Shown piece after piece: positions 35,534 through 44,733 of a stretch of 64,000 nucleotides of DNA; positions within the stretch are counted from its first letter, which is position 1; every line of letters begins with the position of its first letter. The DNA comes from Enterococcus thailandicus. GTDB lineage: Bacteria > Bacillota > Bacilli > Lactobacillales > Enterococcaceae. The notes beneath the pieces are model-generated. The model searched no databases. It worked only from the letters and a program-made list of their open reading frames with translations, and was not told where the DNA came from. The stretch lies in contig NZ_JXLE01000015.1 in NCBI RefSeq assembly GCF_001886265.1, forward strand, positions 1 to 64,000, given 5' to 3'. The position numbers and the translations under genes were made by a program.

Positions 35534-38500
35534 ATTCCCACTCAACTTCCAACTGACTAGATCCTCCTGTCATACCTGCTGTTTGAACTTGCGCACTTCT
35601 TCCATCTTCACTAATTGTTATATTTTCATCTGCGTGAATAACTGTTTTAACTGCTTTTGAAAAATTCAACGTCAGTGTTTCATTCGTTTGTAGCAGATTA
35701 GCAACGGTTACCTTCGCCTTATTTGATTCTTCTTTCAACAAAACGGATGCCGGATGGCTAAAGGTAATTCCTGCCACCGTTTGATTGGCTGCCCAAAGAT
35801 TTGCTGCTGTTATTCCAGTGACTGTATCTTTGACACTTTGATTTGCCTTTTCATTTGATAAAATTTCGATTCGATTTTGTTTTGCATAATTCTCAAGACC
35901 TTGCTTTGTTGCATTTGGTAAAAGAACATACGCATACTTTTCATCGATTGGTTTTTGACCATGGTTAAGCAAAACTTTTTGATAGTTTTCCGTATACACT
36001 TGACTGTTTGGGAAACCTTCATTAATATCACTGTATTTTCCAGTACGCTGTTCCTTAACCAAAGTAATTGTTTCTTCTTGAGGGAAGTAATATCCAATAC
36101 TCTGATTTTTTTGTGAAGATGACAATAGGAGCCACTCATTTGCTTGCATCGTTTGTTCGCCGTTGCTGGAAACTTCACCTTGATTTGTCAACAACTGGTA
36201 CGTACTGTTGGAATCAAGCATTCGGTTTTCAATCACTGTTTCAATCGAAGCTGACGTCGTCCCTTGAATGCCTGATCCTAATGCAACAATTTGGTCATCA
36301 AATACAAACCAAGATTTCTGTGCTTTGAGATCCATTGGTAAAACCGTACCGTTATTTTTCGTACCTGCTTTGTTTAACGCCATTCCAATAGCGGCATTTT
36401 CCCCGTCTGTTGCACCACCTACTTGTTTTTCTGAAGAACGCACCGTCGTAAATGAGCTCACTTCATCTGCTAATTTGACTGTATCAACTGTCGTACCAGG
36501 TAATCGGTATGGGTCAATCGTCGGCCAATAGCCTTCCCCATATTGCTGGTCTTGATTGAATAAATACAGCATGCCATCTGATGTATGCCAGCCTCGTTTA
36601 TTCTCTTTGTTACCTGCCTCAAATGAAGAAATTCGGTTCGAGTACATGCTAAGTCCCACACTAAAATCACCGCTAGCATACACATAACGATCCATTGCAC
36701 CATACAATTTGCTTCCTAGAAACGGTTTTTCTTTTCCAAGAATCGTTTCATCGCTCATCACCTGTTTCGTTAACAATAAATCCTTGAAATCACGTGCGTT
36801 GGTATAGTAATAAGCTGGATTCTCCTTCAACCAATACTTGACACTTTCCTTCAATTGACTGTTTGCTGATGGGTCTGCAAATTCTGATACTAGCAACAAA
36901 TTATACATTGTTGGTGAACCAAAACCAGTTGTTTTTGTCGAAGTTGCCCGCGAAATTGAACGCCCATTCACCATTGGCATCATTTCACCTTTCTCAATTA
37001 ACGGAATAAATGCATTATTCACGTTTGTCACAAAAGAATCTGTTACATCCTTTGGTAAATTCCATTTTGAATTGGCTAAAATTCCTAAAATCTTACTTGT
37101 TCCTTTCACCAAAACATTTCCATATGAACCAGTATATGGAATATCCCAATGTTGAATAAACGAGCCATCTTTATAGAATCCATCTCCTTTTGTCACAAGT
37201 GCAAAAACTTCTTTGATACTTTCTCCGGAAACACTTAATTTATCTCCATTTTTTTGTAAAATACCCAAGCCCATGATCGTTAACGCTAAATCCGTCCGAT
37301 TCGCTCCTGTCGTTTGGAAATTGGGAATAAAATGCAAATCAACAAAGGTTCCTTGTGGCTTACCATACAATTGTTTATAAGGATCTGGAACATATCGTGA
37401 AATTACTTGCGTGTATTTCGCTAATTGGTCCGGTGTCAGTTCGTCTTTCATAATCATTAGAATATCAATAAATTTTTGTGGCACACCAATCTGCCAATCC
37501 CACCAGTTGCCGTGATATTTTTTCCCATCATATTTTCGAACATCTACCATAAAATCAAGCGCCTCGACAATGTCCGTTCCTATCTGTTGATTTTGGTAAA
37601 GCGCCGTTCCCTGTGTCCCGTAAGCCCGAGCCAAAACAGAAAGATTAGCAAATTGCGTTGTTATATCTGCTGAGGCTGTGTCTGAAGCTACCTTTTCCCA
37701 CAAATATGTGCGACTGGATTCTTTATTTAGTTTCCCATATAATTCATTCGCTTGTTCTGACAGCTTTTGCGTATACGCAATAACATCTGGATCATTTAAC
37801 AATTCAGGATTTTTTTCAAAATCACCAACAAGATTGGTTTTCCATTTTTGTTGCAACTCTTTTGCTTCTGCCTCTGTTGGATCATTTGACTCTTCTGGAT
37901 CTAAAGGAATTGAACCAATCTCCCCATTTTTTAACGCCACTACCTTCAACGTCACACGATCACCAAAAAGACGAATACCAATTTTTCCTTGCCAATCTCC
38001 ATCAATGCTTCCATTGCCATTAGGATAGTTGACTTCTTGATTTTCATATAACAAGTGACCATTCAAATAAGCCATAATTTTTTTCTCTTCATAGCGCACC
38101 AACAAACGATATGTTTTTCCTTTGACCAATGGTGAACCTTTAATTGTGGTAATCCATTTTCCACCCGGTTGCCCTAGCTGCCAGTCCCCATCTCCATTGT
38201 AAGCAAAGGATTGCCAAGTCGCTGAATCAGTCTCACTACCTCTAAAAATCACCCCAAAGTTTTTTTGTCCTTCATAAAGAAAGCTCATCTCAACTTCGCC
38301 AGTTTTCTTTAACGGTGCATCTTGTAAAATACTCACAGATTCAATTGAAGTGCCTTGTGTTGTATTACTAATAACTAATTGATTCTCACTGAGACTAGTC
38401 TTGGAAGTCCCTTTGATATCTAACCAATTCCCTTTTTCTTGACTAAAATTAGTTTCAAAAATCTCCGCTGCTTTTACTGTTGTACTCTGAAACATACCAA

Positions 38501-38555
38501 TAACAATGATACTTCCCACTAACGATAACCACTGAATCATCTTCCGTTTTTTCAT
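35532..38555 (-). CDS. secreted polysaccharide lyase family 8 (hyaluronate/chondroitin lyase)
   Basis: Secreted lyase of 1007 residues that cleaves hyaluronan or chondroitin by beta-elimination. The signal peptide (basic start, hydrophobic core, cleavage near KAAE, residues 1-30) is followed by a laminin-G-like/concanavalin-like module (about 32-205), the alpha toroid with NWWDWQIG (about 350), then the catalytic DGSFIQHWDIPYTGSYGN (His and Tyr, about 465-480) and NGRSISRATS (arginine, about 533), and C-terminal beta domains. There is no LPXTG motif, so it is probably released. ATG at 38555 follows AGGAGG; a longer start at 38669 runs through the promoter. It is monocistronic, with shared operators indicating control by the LacI protein. 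Confidence 0.94.
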   Translation of the reverse strand: MKKRKMIQWLSLVGSIIVIGMFQSTTVKAAEIFETNFSQEKGNWLDIKGTSKTSLSENQLVISNTTQGTSIESVSILQDAPLKKTGEVEMSFLYEGQKNFGVIFRGSETDSATWQSFAYNGDGDWQLGQPGGKWITTIKGSPLVKGKTYRLLVRYEEKKIMAYLNGHLLYENQEVNYPNGNGSIDGDWQGKIGIRLFGDRVTLKVVALKNGEIGSIPLDPEESNDPTEAEAKELQQKWKTNLVGDFEKNPELLNDPDVIAYTQKLSEQANELYGKLNKESSRTYLWEKVASDTASADITTQFANLSVLARAYGTQGTALYQNQQIGTDIVEALDFMVDVRKYDGKKYHGNWWDWQIGVPQKFIDILMIMKDELTPDQLAKYTQVISRYVPDPYKQLYGKPQGTFVDLHFIPNFQTTGANRTDLALTIMGLGILQKNGDKLSVSGESIKEVFALVTKGDGFYKDGSFIQHWDIPYTGSYGNVLVKGTSKILGILANSKWNLPKDVTDSFVTNVNNAFIPLIEKGEMMPMVNGRSISRATSTKTTGFGSPTMYNLLLVSEFADPSANSQLKESVKYWLKENPAYYYTNARDFKDLLLTKQVMSDETILGKEKPFLGSKLYGAMDRYVYASGDFSVGLSMYSNRISSFEAGNKENKRGWHTSDGMLYLFNQDQQYGEGYWPTIDPYRLPGTTVDTVKLADEVSSFTTVRSSEKQVGGATDGENAAIGMALNKAGTKNNGTVLPMDLKAQKSWFVFDDQIVALGSGIQGTTSASIETVIENRMLDSNSTYQLLTNQGEVSSNGEQTMQANEWLLLSSSQKNQSIGYYFPQEETITLVKEQRTGKYSDINEGFPNSQVYTENYQKVLLNHGQKPIDEKYAYVLLPNATKQGLENYAKQNRIEILSNEKANQSVKDTVTGITAANLWAANQTVAGITFSHPASVLLKEESNKAKVTVANLLQTNETLTLNFSKAVKTVIHADENITISEDGRSAQVQTAGMTGGSSQLEVEWE

Positions 38556-38616
38556 CCAATACCTCCTAGATGACTTACCCACAGCATCTGCCTTTAATCC
38601 AATCGCAACACAACTA

Positions 38617-38633
38617 AATAAAGCGTTTTCAAA
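38617..38633 (-). promoter_or_regulatory. LacI/CcpA-type operator before PL8
   Basis: On the minus strand TTTGAAAACGCTTTATTT, centred on CG, lies a few bases after the -10 box of the lyase promoter. Confidence 0.65.
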
Positions 38634-38637
38634 AAGC

Positions 38638-38689
38638 ATGATAGCATAGACTTTATTTTTAGTAAACATATAAGATAATTCACTAAACT
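38638..38689 (-). promoter_or_regulatory. promoter and upstream TTTAGTGAA element of PL8
   Basis: TTTACT (38661-38666) and TATCAT (38638-38643) are 17 bases apart on the minus strand. TTTAGTAAA (38658-38666) and TTCACTAAA (38679-38687) form an imperfect inverted repeat with a 12-base spacer whose inner arm overlaps the -35 box, as in the ABC promoter. Confidence 0.65.
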
Positions 38690-38767
38690 ACTTCTTTCCC
38701 CCAAGTTTCTTTCGTAAAATACGGATTTTAAGCTATTTTATATACGTCCAGAACATTGATTACAGAC

Positions 38768-38808
38768 AAAGAGCCAAACAGACTACCCTCCTGTTTGGCT
38801 CTTTTATT
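38768..38808 (-). terminator. terminator of the ebsC-marR transcript
   Basis: AGAGCCAAACAG pairs with CTGTTTGGCTCT around a short loop. It lies just beyond the stop codon of the MarR gene. Confidence 0.75.
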
Positions 38809-38819
38809 GTTAGAAAAAC

Positions 38820-39272
38820 CTAATAGATTCGTTTATTGCCGTTTTTAACAAACAGCCACTCTTCATCAACATTTTTACTCACCTTTTTCAATAGTTTTAA
38901 CAAAGTTTCTCTTTCATTGGCTGAAAGATCGAGTAAAGCAGCTTTTTCTGAATAGGCTTCCTCACGTTTTAAATAGTCATAAAATGCTTCTGCTTTTTCA
39001 GTTGCATATAATCGACGAATTTTTTTATTTTCAGCATCAATTTCTTTCCGAACTAAACCAGCATTTACAAGTTTTTGAACAGACTTCGAGACAGTTGTCC
39101 GGTCTTGCTTGACCAGCTCTGCTACTGCATCATTGATGATACCCGGATTTTCATAGATTCTTGTTAAGTACAGATATTGTTCTTTGTTTAGCTCTAATTC
39201 CTTGAACTCAACATTACTGATGTATGATAACGAACGGGAAATGATTCCAATTTCTCTTAAAATTTCAGACAT
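38820..39272 (-). CDS. MarR-family transcriptional regulator
   Basis: A 150-residue winged-helix regulator: LELNKEQYLYLTRIYENPG, VAELVKQDRTTVSKSVQKLVNAGLV (recognition helix) and the wing KKIRRLYATEKAE. It follows the EbsC-like gene by three bases, so the two are one operon. A palindrome TAACTAGTTA in the operon promoter is a probable autoregulatory operator. The ligand is unknown. Confidence 0.88.
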   Translation of the reverse strand: MSEILREIGIISRSLSYISNVEFKELELNKEQYLYLTRIYENPGIINDAVAELVKQDRTTVSKSVQKLVNAGLVRKEIDAENKKIRRLYATEKAEAFYDYLKREEAYSEKAALLDLSANERETLLKLLKKVSKNVDEEWLFVKNGNKRIY

Positions 39273-39275
39273 TTT

Positions 39276-39749
39276 TTACTCCTCTGCAGGCAATAGATAG
39301 GTTTCCAAATTAAGCACTTCAATTATTCTATCTAAGTCTGCTACTTTCACCACCATGGTTTGATCTGGACGTCCTGGTGCGAAAACTAATTTTTCATGCG
39401 CCAATAACTCTTCGTCAATAATCACTGGAACATGTGCTTCGTAGCCAAAAGGTGATACAGCTCCAGGTTTTTGCCCCGTTTGTTCTTCCATCATTTCCGC
39501 AGAAACAACTGATACTCTTTTGCCAATCAGCTTACTTAACCGCTTAAAATCACTCTTTTTCGTTGTGAAAGTCAGAAAAATATAGTTATTCTTTTGTTTA
39601 TCTTTTAGGTATAAACTTTTGGTTTCTGTGCCAGAGAATCCTTGCTCTGCCTTGACCACTAACGCATCTTCATTGGTGTAAATCGCGCGATGATTATATA
39701 ACTCAAAATCAATGTGTGCTTGACTAAATACTTCTTCTAAATTGATCAA
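39276..39749 (-). CDS. YbaK/EbsC-type aminoacyl-tRNA deacylase
   Basis: A 157-residue protein of the YbaK/prolyl-tRNA editing superfamily, which hydrolyses mischarged tRNA such as Cys- or Ala-tRNA(Pro). Characteristic parts are LYNHRAIYTNEDALV, the lysine in FLTFTTKKSDFKRLSKLIG, GAVSPFGYE and the final FAPGRPDQTMVVKVADL. In enterococci this group was named EbsC. It is the first gene of a two-gene operon with the MarR regulator, with a TAGAAT/TTAAGT promoter upstream. Confidence 0.88.
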   Translation of the reverse strand: MINLEEVFSQAHIDFELYNHRAIYTNEDALVVKAEQGFSGTETKSLYLKDKQKNNYIFLTFTTKKSDFKRLSKLIGKRVSVVSAEMMEEQTGQKPGAVSPFGYEAHVPVIIDEELLAHEKLVFAPGRPDQTMVVKVADLDRIIEVLNLETYLLPAEE

Positions 39750-39778
39750 AATGGCTCACTCCTCAAAAAATGTTGAAA

Positions 39779-39806
39779 ATTCTACATTAACTAGTTATAA
39801 ACTTAA
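39779..39806 (-). promoter_or_regulatory. ebsC-marR promoter with MarR-type palindrome
   Basis: TTAAGT (39801-39806) and TAGAAT (39779-39784) on the minus strand are 16 bases apart; the palindrome TAACTAGTTA (39788-39797) fills the spacer and would allow repression by the MarR protein. Confidence 0.5.
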
Positions 39807-39883
39807 CGCTTTTTTGTTGAAAAATCAACATTTTTTCATTGATGGATTGGTGATTTTTTAATCTATATTTGCAAGGAGCATAA

Positions 39884-39921
39884 AAAAATAACTTGTTAGA
39901 GTTACTAACAAGTTATTTTAA
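39884..39921 (-). terminator. terminator of the DUF4767 lipoprotein gene
   Basis: AAAATAACTTGTTAG pairs with CTAACAAGTTATTTT around AGTTA; on the minus strand a seven-base T-run follows. Confidence 0.85.
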
Positions 39922-39955
39922 TCATTTTCTTGTCAAAAAATTTTAAACTTTCGTT

Positions 39956-40630
39956 TTATACATTTCCCACAATTTCAGTAAAGCCATCTTTCAATTGTTG
40001 GTTCTCTGTCTCTTTGAAATATAAATAATTATCAGGATTTCCTTGATTCTGGCTCGTCACCAAGACTTTAGGAACACCCGCATCAATCGTAAAGAAATAA
40101 ACATGCTTAGCTAATGATGCTTGCGTCTCCACATCAGAATAGACCGCTACTAACGCATAGCCAGCATTTGCTTCGCCATTTTCTGACCAAGTTAAAGTAA
40201 TTGGCACATTATTGACTGTCGCTTGCCAGCCATTTGTGTTAGCAAGAACCGTATCAGGAAGCTGTAAGCCATATAAATTAACGTTATTGCCGGGACCATA
40301 TTCTTTATAACTTTGTTTCATAGTTTGTCCCCAGCTAGCCATAAATGTGTTTAATTGTTGTGCCTTAGCCTCATTCCACAAAATATTCACCACTTGACTT
40401 TCTTTAATCGAAGAACTACTACTTTCCATGGTCATCTGCTGATTACTTGATTCTGTAGAGACGAAACTTGTACTTGTCTCCACTTCTTTTTTAACAGCAG
40501 CTGTCGAATTTGCCGTTGTTTCTTGAGTAATTTTAGTAGACGATGCCGTAGAATTAATCTCTTTATTTTGTTGACAAGCAGTCAACAATAATACTGTAAA
40601 CAATAAACTGATGATCGACACTTTTTTCAT
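39956..40630 (-). CDS. DUF4767 lipoprotein
   Basis: A 224-residue extracellular lipoprotein. The signal peptide ends in LLLTACQQN (Cys19), followed by a serine/threonine-rich linker (about 20-75) and the DUF4767 domain (ILWNEAKAQQLNTFMASWGQTM and following) to the C-terminus. The domain is common in Lactobacillales surface proteins and has no known activity. ATG at 40630 follows GAGGAG; an upstream in-frame start at 40645 does not fit. Monocistronic. Confidence 0.88.
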   Translation of the reverse strand: MKKVSIISLLFTVLLLTACQQNKEINSTASSTKITQETTANSTAAVKKEVETSTSFVSTESSNQQMTMESSSSSIKESQVVNILWNEAKAQQLNTFMASWGQTMKQSYKEYGPGNNVNLYGLQLPDTVLANTNGWQATVNNVPITLTWSENGEANAGYALVAVYSDVETQASLAKHVYFFTIDAGVPKVLVTSQNQGNPDNYLYFKETENQQLKDGFTEIVGNV

Positions 40631-40993
40631 TTTATAACTCCTCATAAAATAACTTTATTTTATCATTACAAAGTTATTATAACGAACTATATCTATTACT
40701 ACAATTACCTACGAATTGTAAATAGTGAAAACTTATGCTGATTTGAAAAAGGTACTAATGAAGACAAAACAACTTGTTCTTTCTGTTCATAATTTTTGTC
40801 AGATATCTTTTCTGATTCACTTATTAAAATCAATAAAATAAGCAATTAATTCAGTAACTACGCTCTTGGTTCAAGTAAAATCAAAGTCGGTTCCGCTAGC
40901 TTTTTCAGTTATACTTGAAATAAATCAAAGACTTTTTGTGTAACCTTCAATGATAATGGTAAAATGACATAAAACGATATGGAGGAATAAAAC

Positions 40994-41154
40994 TTGAATA
41001 ATGAAAATTTAGTCCAATCAAATACCGTAGCAACTTCTTTTCAACTAAGCCCGGTTTATTTTTCAAAACAAAGACACGAAAATTTGAAAACATTCTGTAT
41101 ATGACAGTTACTTGCATAGTTATTTTTCTAGTTACATTTTTAAATATCTCATAA
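40994..41154 (+). pseudogene. possible remnant of a small membrane protein gene
   Basis: A TTG at 40994 follows GGAGGAATAAAAC at good spacing and opens a 36-codon frame starting MNNENLVQSNTV that stops at 41102-41104. In another frame the sequence directly after this reads MTVTCIVIFLVTFLNIS up to a stop at 41152-41154, a convincing membrane segment. A single-base change could join a polar N-terminus to this helix, as in small single-pass membrane proteins. It may equally be a random short frame. The surrounding 40646-41615 otherwise holds only the terminator at 41331-41380. Confidence 0.25.
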
Positions 41155-41330
41155 AACACTGAAATTACTTGTTCATATACTTATTAAAAATTCTCTAGCA
41201 ATTTACTTCTATAGTTGGTCGTACAGAAACACTATTCTTTTCTTTATGATTATCACTAAAATCAATCAAAAATAGTTACTTATAAATCATCACCAGTGAA
41301 GTTATCTTACATAGTATCCCCACAAAAAGA

Positions 41331-41380
41331 TCCAAGGACTCGAAAATATAAAAATATTTTCGAGTCCTTGGTTTTTTTTA
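41331..41380 (+). terminator. strong terminator in a gene-poor stretch
   Basis: CCAAGGACTCGAAAATAT pairs with ATATTTTCGAGTCCTTGG around a short A-rich loop and is followed by eight T residues. There is no intact gene directly upstream on the plus strand, which supports a lost gene around 40994-41154. Confidence 0.85.
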
Positions 41381-41615
41381 TTTACTATTTCTTGAATGAT
41401 TTAAGTAAAATGGCTGTTAGCCTACTGAGCCTTTTTGACTATTGTCGCTAAGCTTATTTCCCCTTATTTTATCACGCACACTTAGCCTATAAAATGTCAT
41501 TCTTCTTTTTTAGAGAGTCTATCCCCTAAAGTATATGATAAAATCAAATAAATGAATATTATTTAAAAATAAAAAAATGAGTATTATCATCATCTTTAGC
41601 AGAGGAGTTATTACA

Positions 41616-42554
41616 TTGAAAAAGGTCTCACTGATATTCATAGGTACACTTATAGTAGGTCTTGTAGGATGTTCTGCAACACAAAAAGCAAGTAATAACA
41701 ATGAACTTCAAGTTACAGAAGAGACACAAGAAAAAAGTTCAACAACTAATAAAGAGCAAATTACAGAAATGACACAACCAAATAAGCCAGCAGCAGATAT
41801 GGCATACATCGATATATCTGGAACTTTTTATACTACATCAGGTGATACTGCACGTGTAAAATTATTAAGCAAAAACAAGTGGGAAATATTTTATTCAACT
41901 TTAGAAGGTGAAGTTAATGCTACCTTTGAAACGAACTGGGAAATTTCAGGTCAGGAAAAACAATCAAAAACACCAATGGAAAAATCTGATGAATATTCTG
42001 GATTTCATGTGCTCGTAACGTATGTAAATGAATCAGATATTGAAATTATTATGGAAGACGGTGACCCTACTCATAAAATGGTCTTCACTAAACAAAAACC
42101 AAAAGAAAATGAAAACTATGAAATTGTTTTACAGGGAGACCTCTCTCCATTTGCTGGTCAATTTTCAAGTGACTATTTCAACAAAAAAATTGTAGACTCT
42201 GGATTTACTTTAGGTGGCTATGCCCCAGATGATTATTATAATAATAGAACTACTGTATTCCCTACACTATCTGCAAATGGTTATTGGGATGGGATTACTT
42301 CCCACGGAAATTATGAAATAAAAGCATCTGATATGCCGCAAAAAACAAATGGCTATTTTGAAGTACGTGTACACGGAACTAATCCAGTAACTAATTATGG
42401 AGAGCTAGCATTCTTCTTAGTTCCACCAAATGTAAGTGGGCCTGATGGAACCTTGAGTAAGGATAGACGAGTTTTCCAAGTACTTTTTGATGGGAAGCTA
42501 CGTTTACTTGAGTATCAAAAAGAAGATTGGTGGAAAGAATATCAATCACAATAA
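41616..42554 (+). CDS. secreted lipoprotein of unknown function
   Basis: A 312-residue lipoprotein. The TTG at 41616 is taken as start because GAGGAG lies eight bases upstream and it opens a clean signal peptide (MKKVSLIFIGTLIVGLVGC, Cys19); the ATG at 41577 would give an unsuitable N-terminus. After a glutamate/threonine-rich linker come two beta-rich modules (about 60-165 and 175-312), the second beginning IVLQGDLSPFAGQF, which recalls small domains of unknown function (DUF6287-like) in Lactobacillales lipoproteins. No catalytic motif seen. A perfect 19-bp stem terminator follows. Confidence 0.8.
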   Translation: MKKVSLIFIGTLIVGLVGCSATQKASNNNELQVTEETQEKSSTTNKEQITEMTQPNKPAADMAYIDISGTFYTTSGDTARVKLLSKNKWEIFYSTLEGEVNATFETNWEISGQEKQSKTPMEKSDEYSGFHVLVTYVNESDIEIIMEDGDPTHKMVFTKQKPKENENYEIVLQGDLSPFAGQFSSDYFNKKIVDSGFTLGGYAPDDYYNNRTTVFPTLSANGYWDGITSHGNYEIKASDMPQKTNGYFEVRVHGTNPVTNYGELAFFLVPPNVSGPDGTLSKDRRVFQVLFDGKLRLLEYQKEDWWKEYQSQ

Positions 42555-42639
42555 AAATTTTATTTAGCCCTCCTAATTTCTCTCTTAAAGTAATACTATT
42601 TTAACATTTTTCAGGAGATAATTGATAAAATCGAAGGCA

Positions 42640-42692
42640 AACAAGAAGCCAAGAATGCTATAGTAACAGCATTCTTGGCTTCTTGTTTGTTC
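42640..42692 (+). terminator. terminator after the lipoprotein gene
   Basis: ACAAGAAGCCAAGAATGCT and AGCATTCTTGGCTTCTTGT form a perfect 19-bp stem followed by T-rich sequence. A second hairpin with the same outer arms lies at 42964-43003. Between 42693 and 42963 I see no gene. Confidence 0.88.
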
Positions 42693-42963
42693 TTTTACCC
42701 CACAGACCCTTCCAGCAAAAGGTTAGCTTTTCTCAGAGCTTCTGACAAGCTCTAATCGTTGGTATAACAGTATTCTATTTTTTTAGTAGATGCTGCGTAA
42801 TTCCAGTAATTTTTGTCAATTGTAGTTAGTTTTGATTTAGTTTCAAACTGTTTTAACTAGAAAACATATGGATATTTTGGATAATTTTTAGTAAGAAAAT
42901 TGCGAGCTAGAATAAATGCTAAAACAATCAACCTGATTTTAATATCGACAGACAATCAATCCT

Positions 42964-43003
42964 AGAAGCCAATACTCTATTTTCAAAATAGCATATTGGC
43001 TTC
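42964..43003 (-). terminator. terminator of the Lamassu-like cassette
   Basis: AGAAGCCAATA and TATTGGCTTCT bracket an inner ATTTTCAAAAT stem. It lies beyond the stop codon of the ATPase gene on the minus strand. Confidence 0.55.
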
Positions 43004-43038
43004 TTTGTTTCTGATCATTCAGCAAGACTAATTAATCA

Positions 43039-44733
43039 CTATTCGTTTATTAAAACTAAATCCTTACACAGTTCTTTATAAAGCTCATAATCTTCTGTAT
43101 TCAATAACTCATATTTAGAATTTGAAAGTTCGATAACATTATCAAAATGTTCTTCTTTAAAGTCAGAAGTTGAAAATCCTATAGTAGAAACTATTAATTG
43201 ACTATCTTTATCTGATTCTTCAAATATATACTTTAACAAGGTATGTTTACTATCTCTATCAAGTTCTGCATTTGCAGGGCTATCTAAAACAATTGGTAAA
43301 CGTATAGCATCCGGATTAAATTTATTTTTCACTTTCAAAAGATTAAAATACCAGACAATAGTATTTATTGGTTTATTACTTCCGCCTGCGCTTATATTAG
43401 AATCAATTTTTTTAAATTTATCAGAGTCCAGTTCTTCTAAGTTAAAATGAATTTTATCATTCAACATTAATTCATAATAAGTTTCATTTATTTGCTTTTT
43501 CAATTCTAAATATTCTTTCAAAATTTTTCTCTGTTCTTTTAACGATTCCTGAGCCTGTTTCAAATTGACCTGACTGTTCCCAATATCCATAATCAGCTTA
43601 TCTCTGACTTCCATTAATCCTTTATGCTTCAAAACATTACTAATTTCTTTTGAACTTAATGCTAATTTATCTTCATATTTTTTTAGAGTATCTAATAATT
43701 GCTGATATTTTTTTTCTTCTTTATAGATATTAGCCTCTACTTTCAAAGATTCTTTTTCAAGTTCGTTAGCTAAGAACAAAAAGTCCTCTTCATTGTTTAA
43801 AGTATTGATTTTCAATTCAAGATTATCAGTAATAATGGAGTGACACTTGGGACAAGTATGACTGTTTATCGTCTTTTTGTCTTTATCATTTTTTCTAATT
43901 ATCTTCCTTAAATTGGCTAGTTCTTGCTTAACCTCATAATTATCATTTCGTTGATTGATTAATCTATTTTTAGTAAGCTGCAATGAATGAACAATTTTTT
44001 CATATTGGTTTTTCGTGCTATCAACTTCTTGTTGTAAAACATCAAAATTGGTAGGAAAGCTAACTTTATCAACAAGTTCGTTTTCAATTTTTTCAAGCAT
44101 CTTATAAAATAGCTGGCATTCATCATCAAGAGCTTTAATTTGCTCACTTAACTGTTCAACTAGCTTCATAACTTCATAGTATCTATCATCTAAAATACCA
44201 AAATGGGAGTAAAGTGTATTTAATTTGAAATTAGAATATTCACCAAGATTTCTGAATGAATCAAATGAACTTCCATTCATTTTATCCTGATCTGTATAAT
44301 TTAAGAGATAAAAATAAGCTGGCGGTGCAATCTCTAATTTGTCTGTGTGACGATTAGGTAATTTTACAGTAAACTTAAATATTTTTTCTAAGAAAGTTGA
44401 TAATTCTTTTCTCTTGAGAGTCTTAAATAATAGATTTTTCTTTAAATCAAAAATTTTAAACAGCTTATCCTGCCTAAAGATAATATATGATGTCTTGTTA
44501 ACTGAAAATTCTAAAACGGATATCTTCTTTTGGACATCCCACTTATCTTCAAAATAGCAGTCTGCTCCCATAGTATAATATAAATTTTTAAGAATTGTAG
44601 ACTTACCTTTCTTATTTCCAATAACATCATCTTCTGTAGTAATGATGTTTTTTCCATTAGTAAATTCAATATACTTCGCTTTATTTTCAAATGTTGAAAA
44701 AATATATAATTTATTAAATGTCAGAGTATTCAT
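43039..44733 (-). CDS. SMC/Rad50-like ATPase with CPKC hook (LmuB-like, DUF2326 type)
   Basis: A 564-residue ATPase. The N-terminal P-loop is DVIGNKKGKST (about residues 36-46). Long coiled coils (about 185-280 and 310-410) flank HTCPKCHS (about 291-298), a single CxxC that could form a zinc hook between two subunits as in Rad50. The C-terminal half has the Walker B stretch RLPIVLDSPANAELD (about 480-494). This is the SMC-like architecture of Lamassu LmuB and of DUF2326/ABC-three-component ATPases. It overlaps the upstream nuclease gene by 20 bases. Expected role: sensing foreign or replicating DNA and releasing the nuclease. Codon use is noticeably AT-rich. Confidence 0.82.
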   Translation of the reverse strand: MNTLTFNKLYIFSTFENKAKYIEFTNGKNIITTEDDVIGNKKGKSTILKNLYYTMGADCYFEDKWDVQKKISVLEFSVNKTSYIIFRQDKLFKIFDLKKNLLFKTLKRKELSTFLEKIFKFTVKLPNRHTDKLEIAPPAYFYLLNYTDQDKMNGSSFDSFRNLGEYSNFKLNTLYSHFGILDDRYYEVMKLVEQLSEQIKALDDECQLFYKMLEKIENELVDKVSFPTNFDVLQQEVDSTKNQYEKIVHSLQLTKNRLINQRNDNYEVKQELANLRKIIRKNDKDKKTINSHTCPKCHSIITDNLELKINTLNNEEDFLFLANELEKESLKVEANIYKEEKKYQQLLDTLKKYEDKLALSSKEISNVLKHKGLMEVRDKLIMDIGNSQVNLKQAQESLKEQRKILKEYLELKKQINETYYELMLNDKIHFNLEELDSDKFKKIDSNISAGGSNKPINTIVWYFNLLKVKNKFNPDAIRLPIVLDSPANAELDRDSKHTLLKYIFEESDKDSQLIVSTIGFSTSDFKEEHFDNVIELSNSKYELLNTEDYELYKELCKDLVLINE

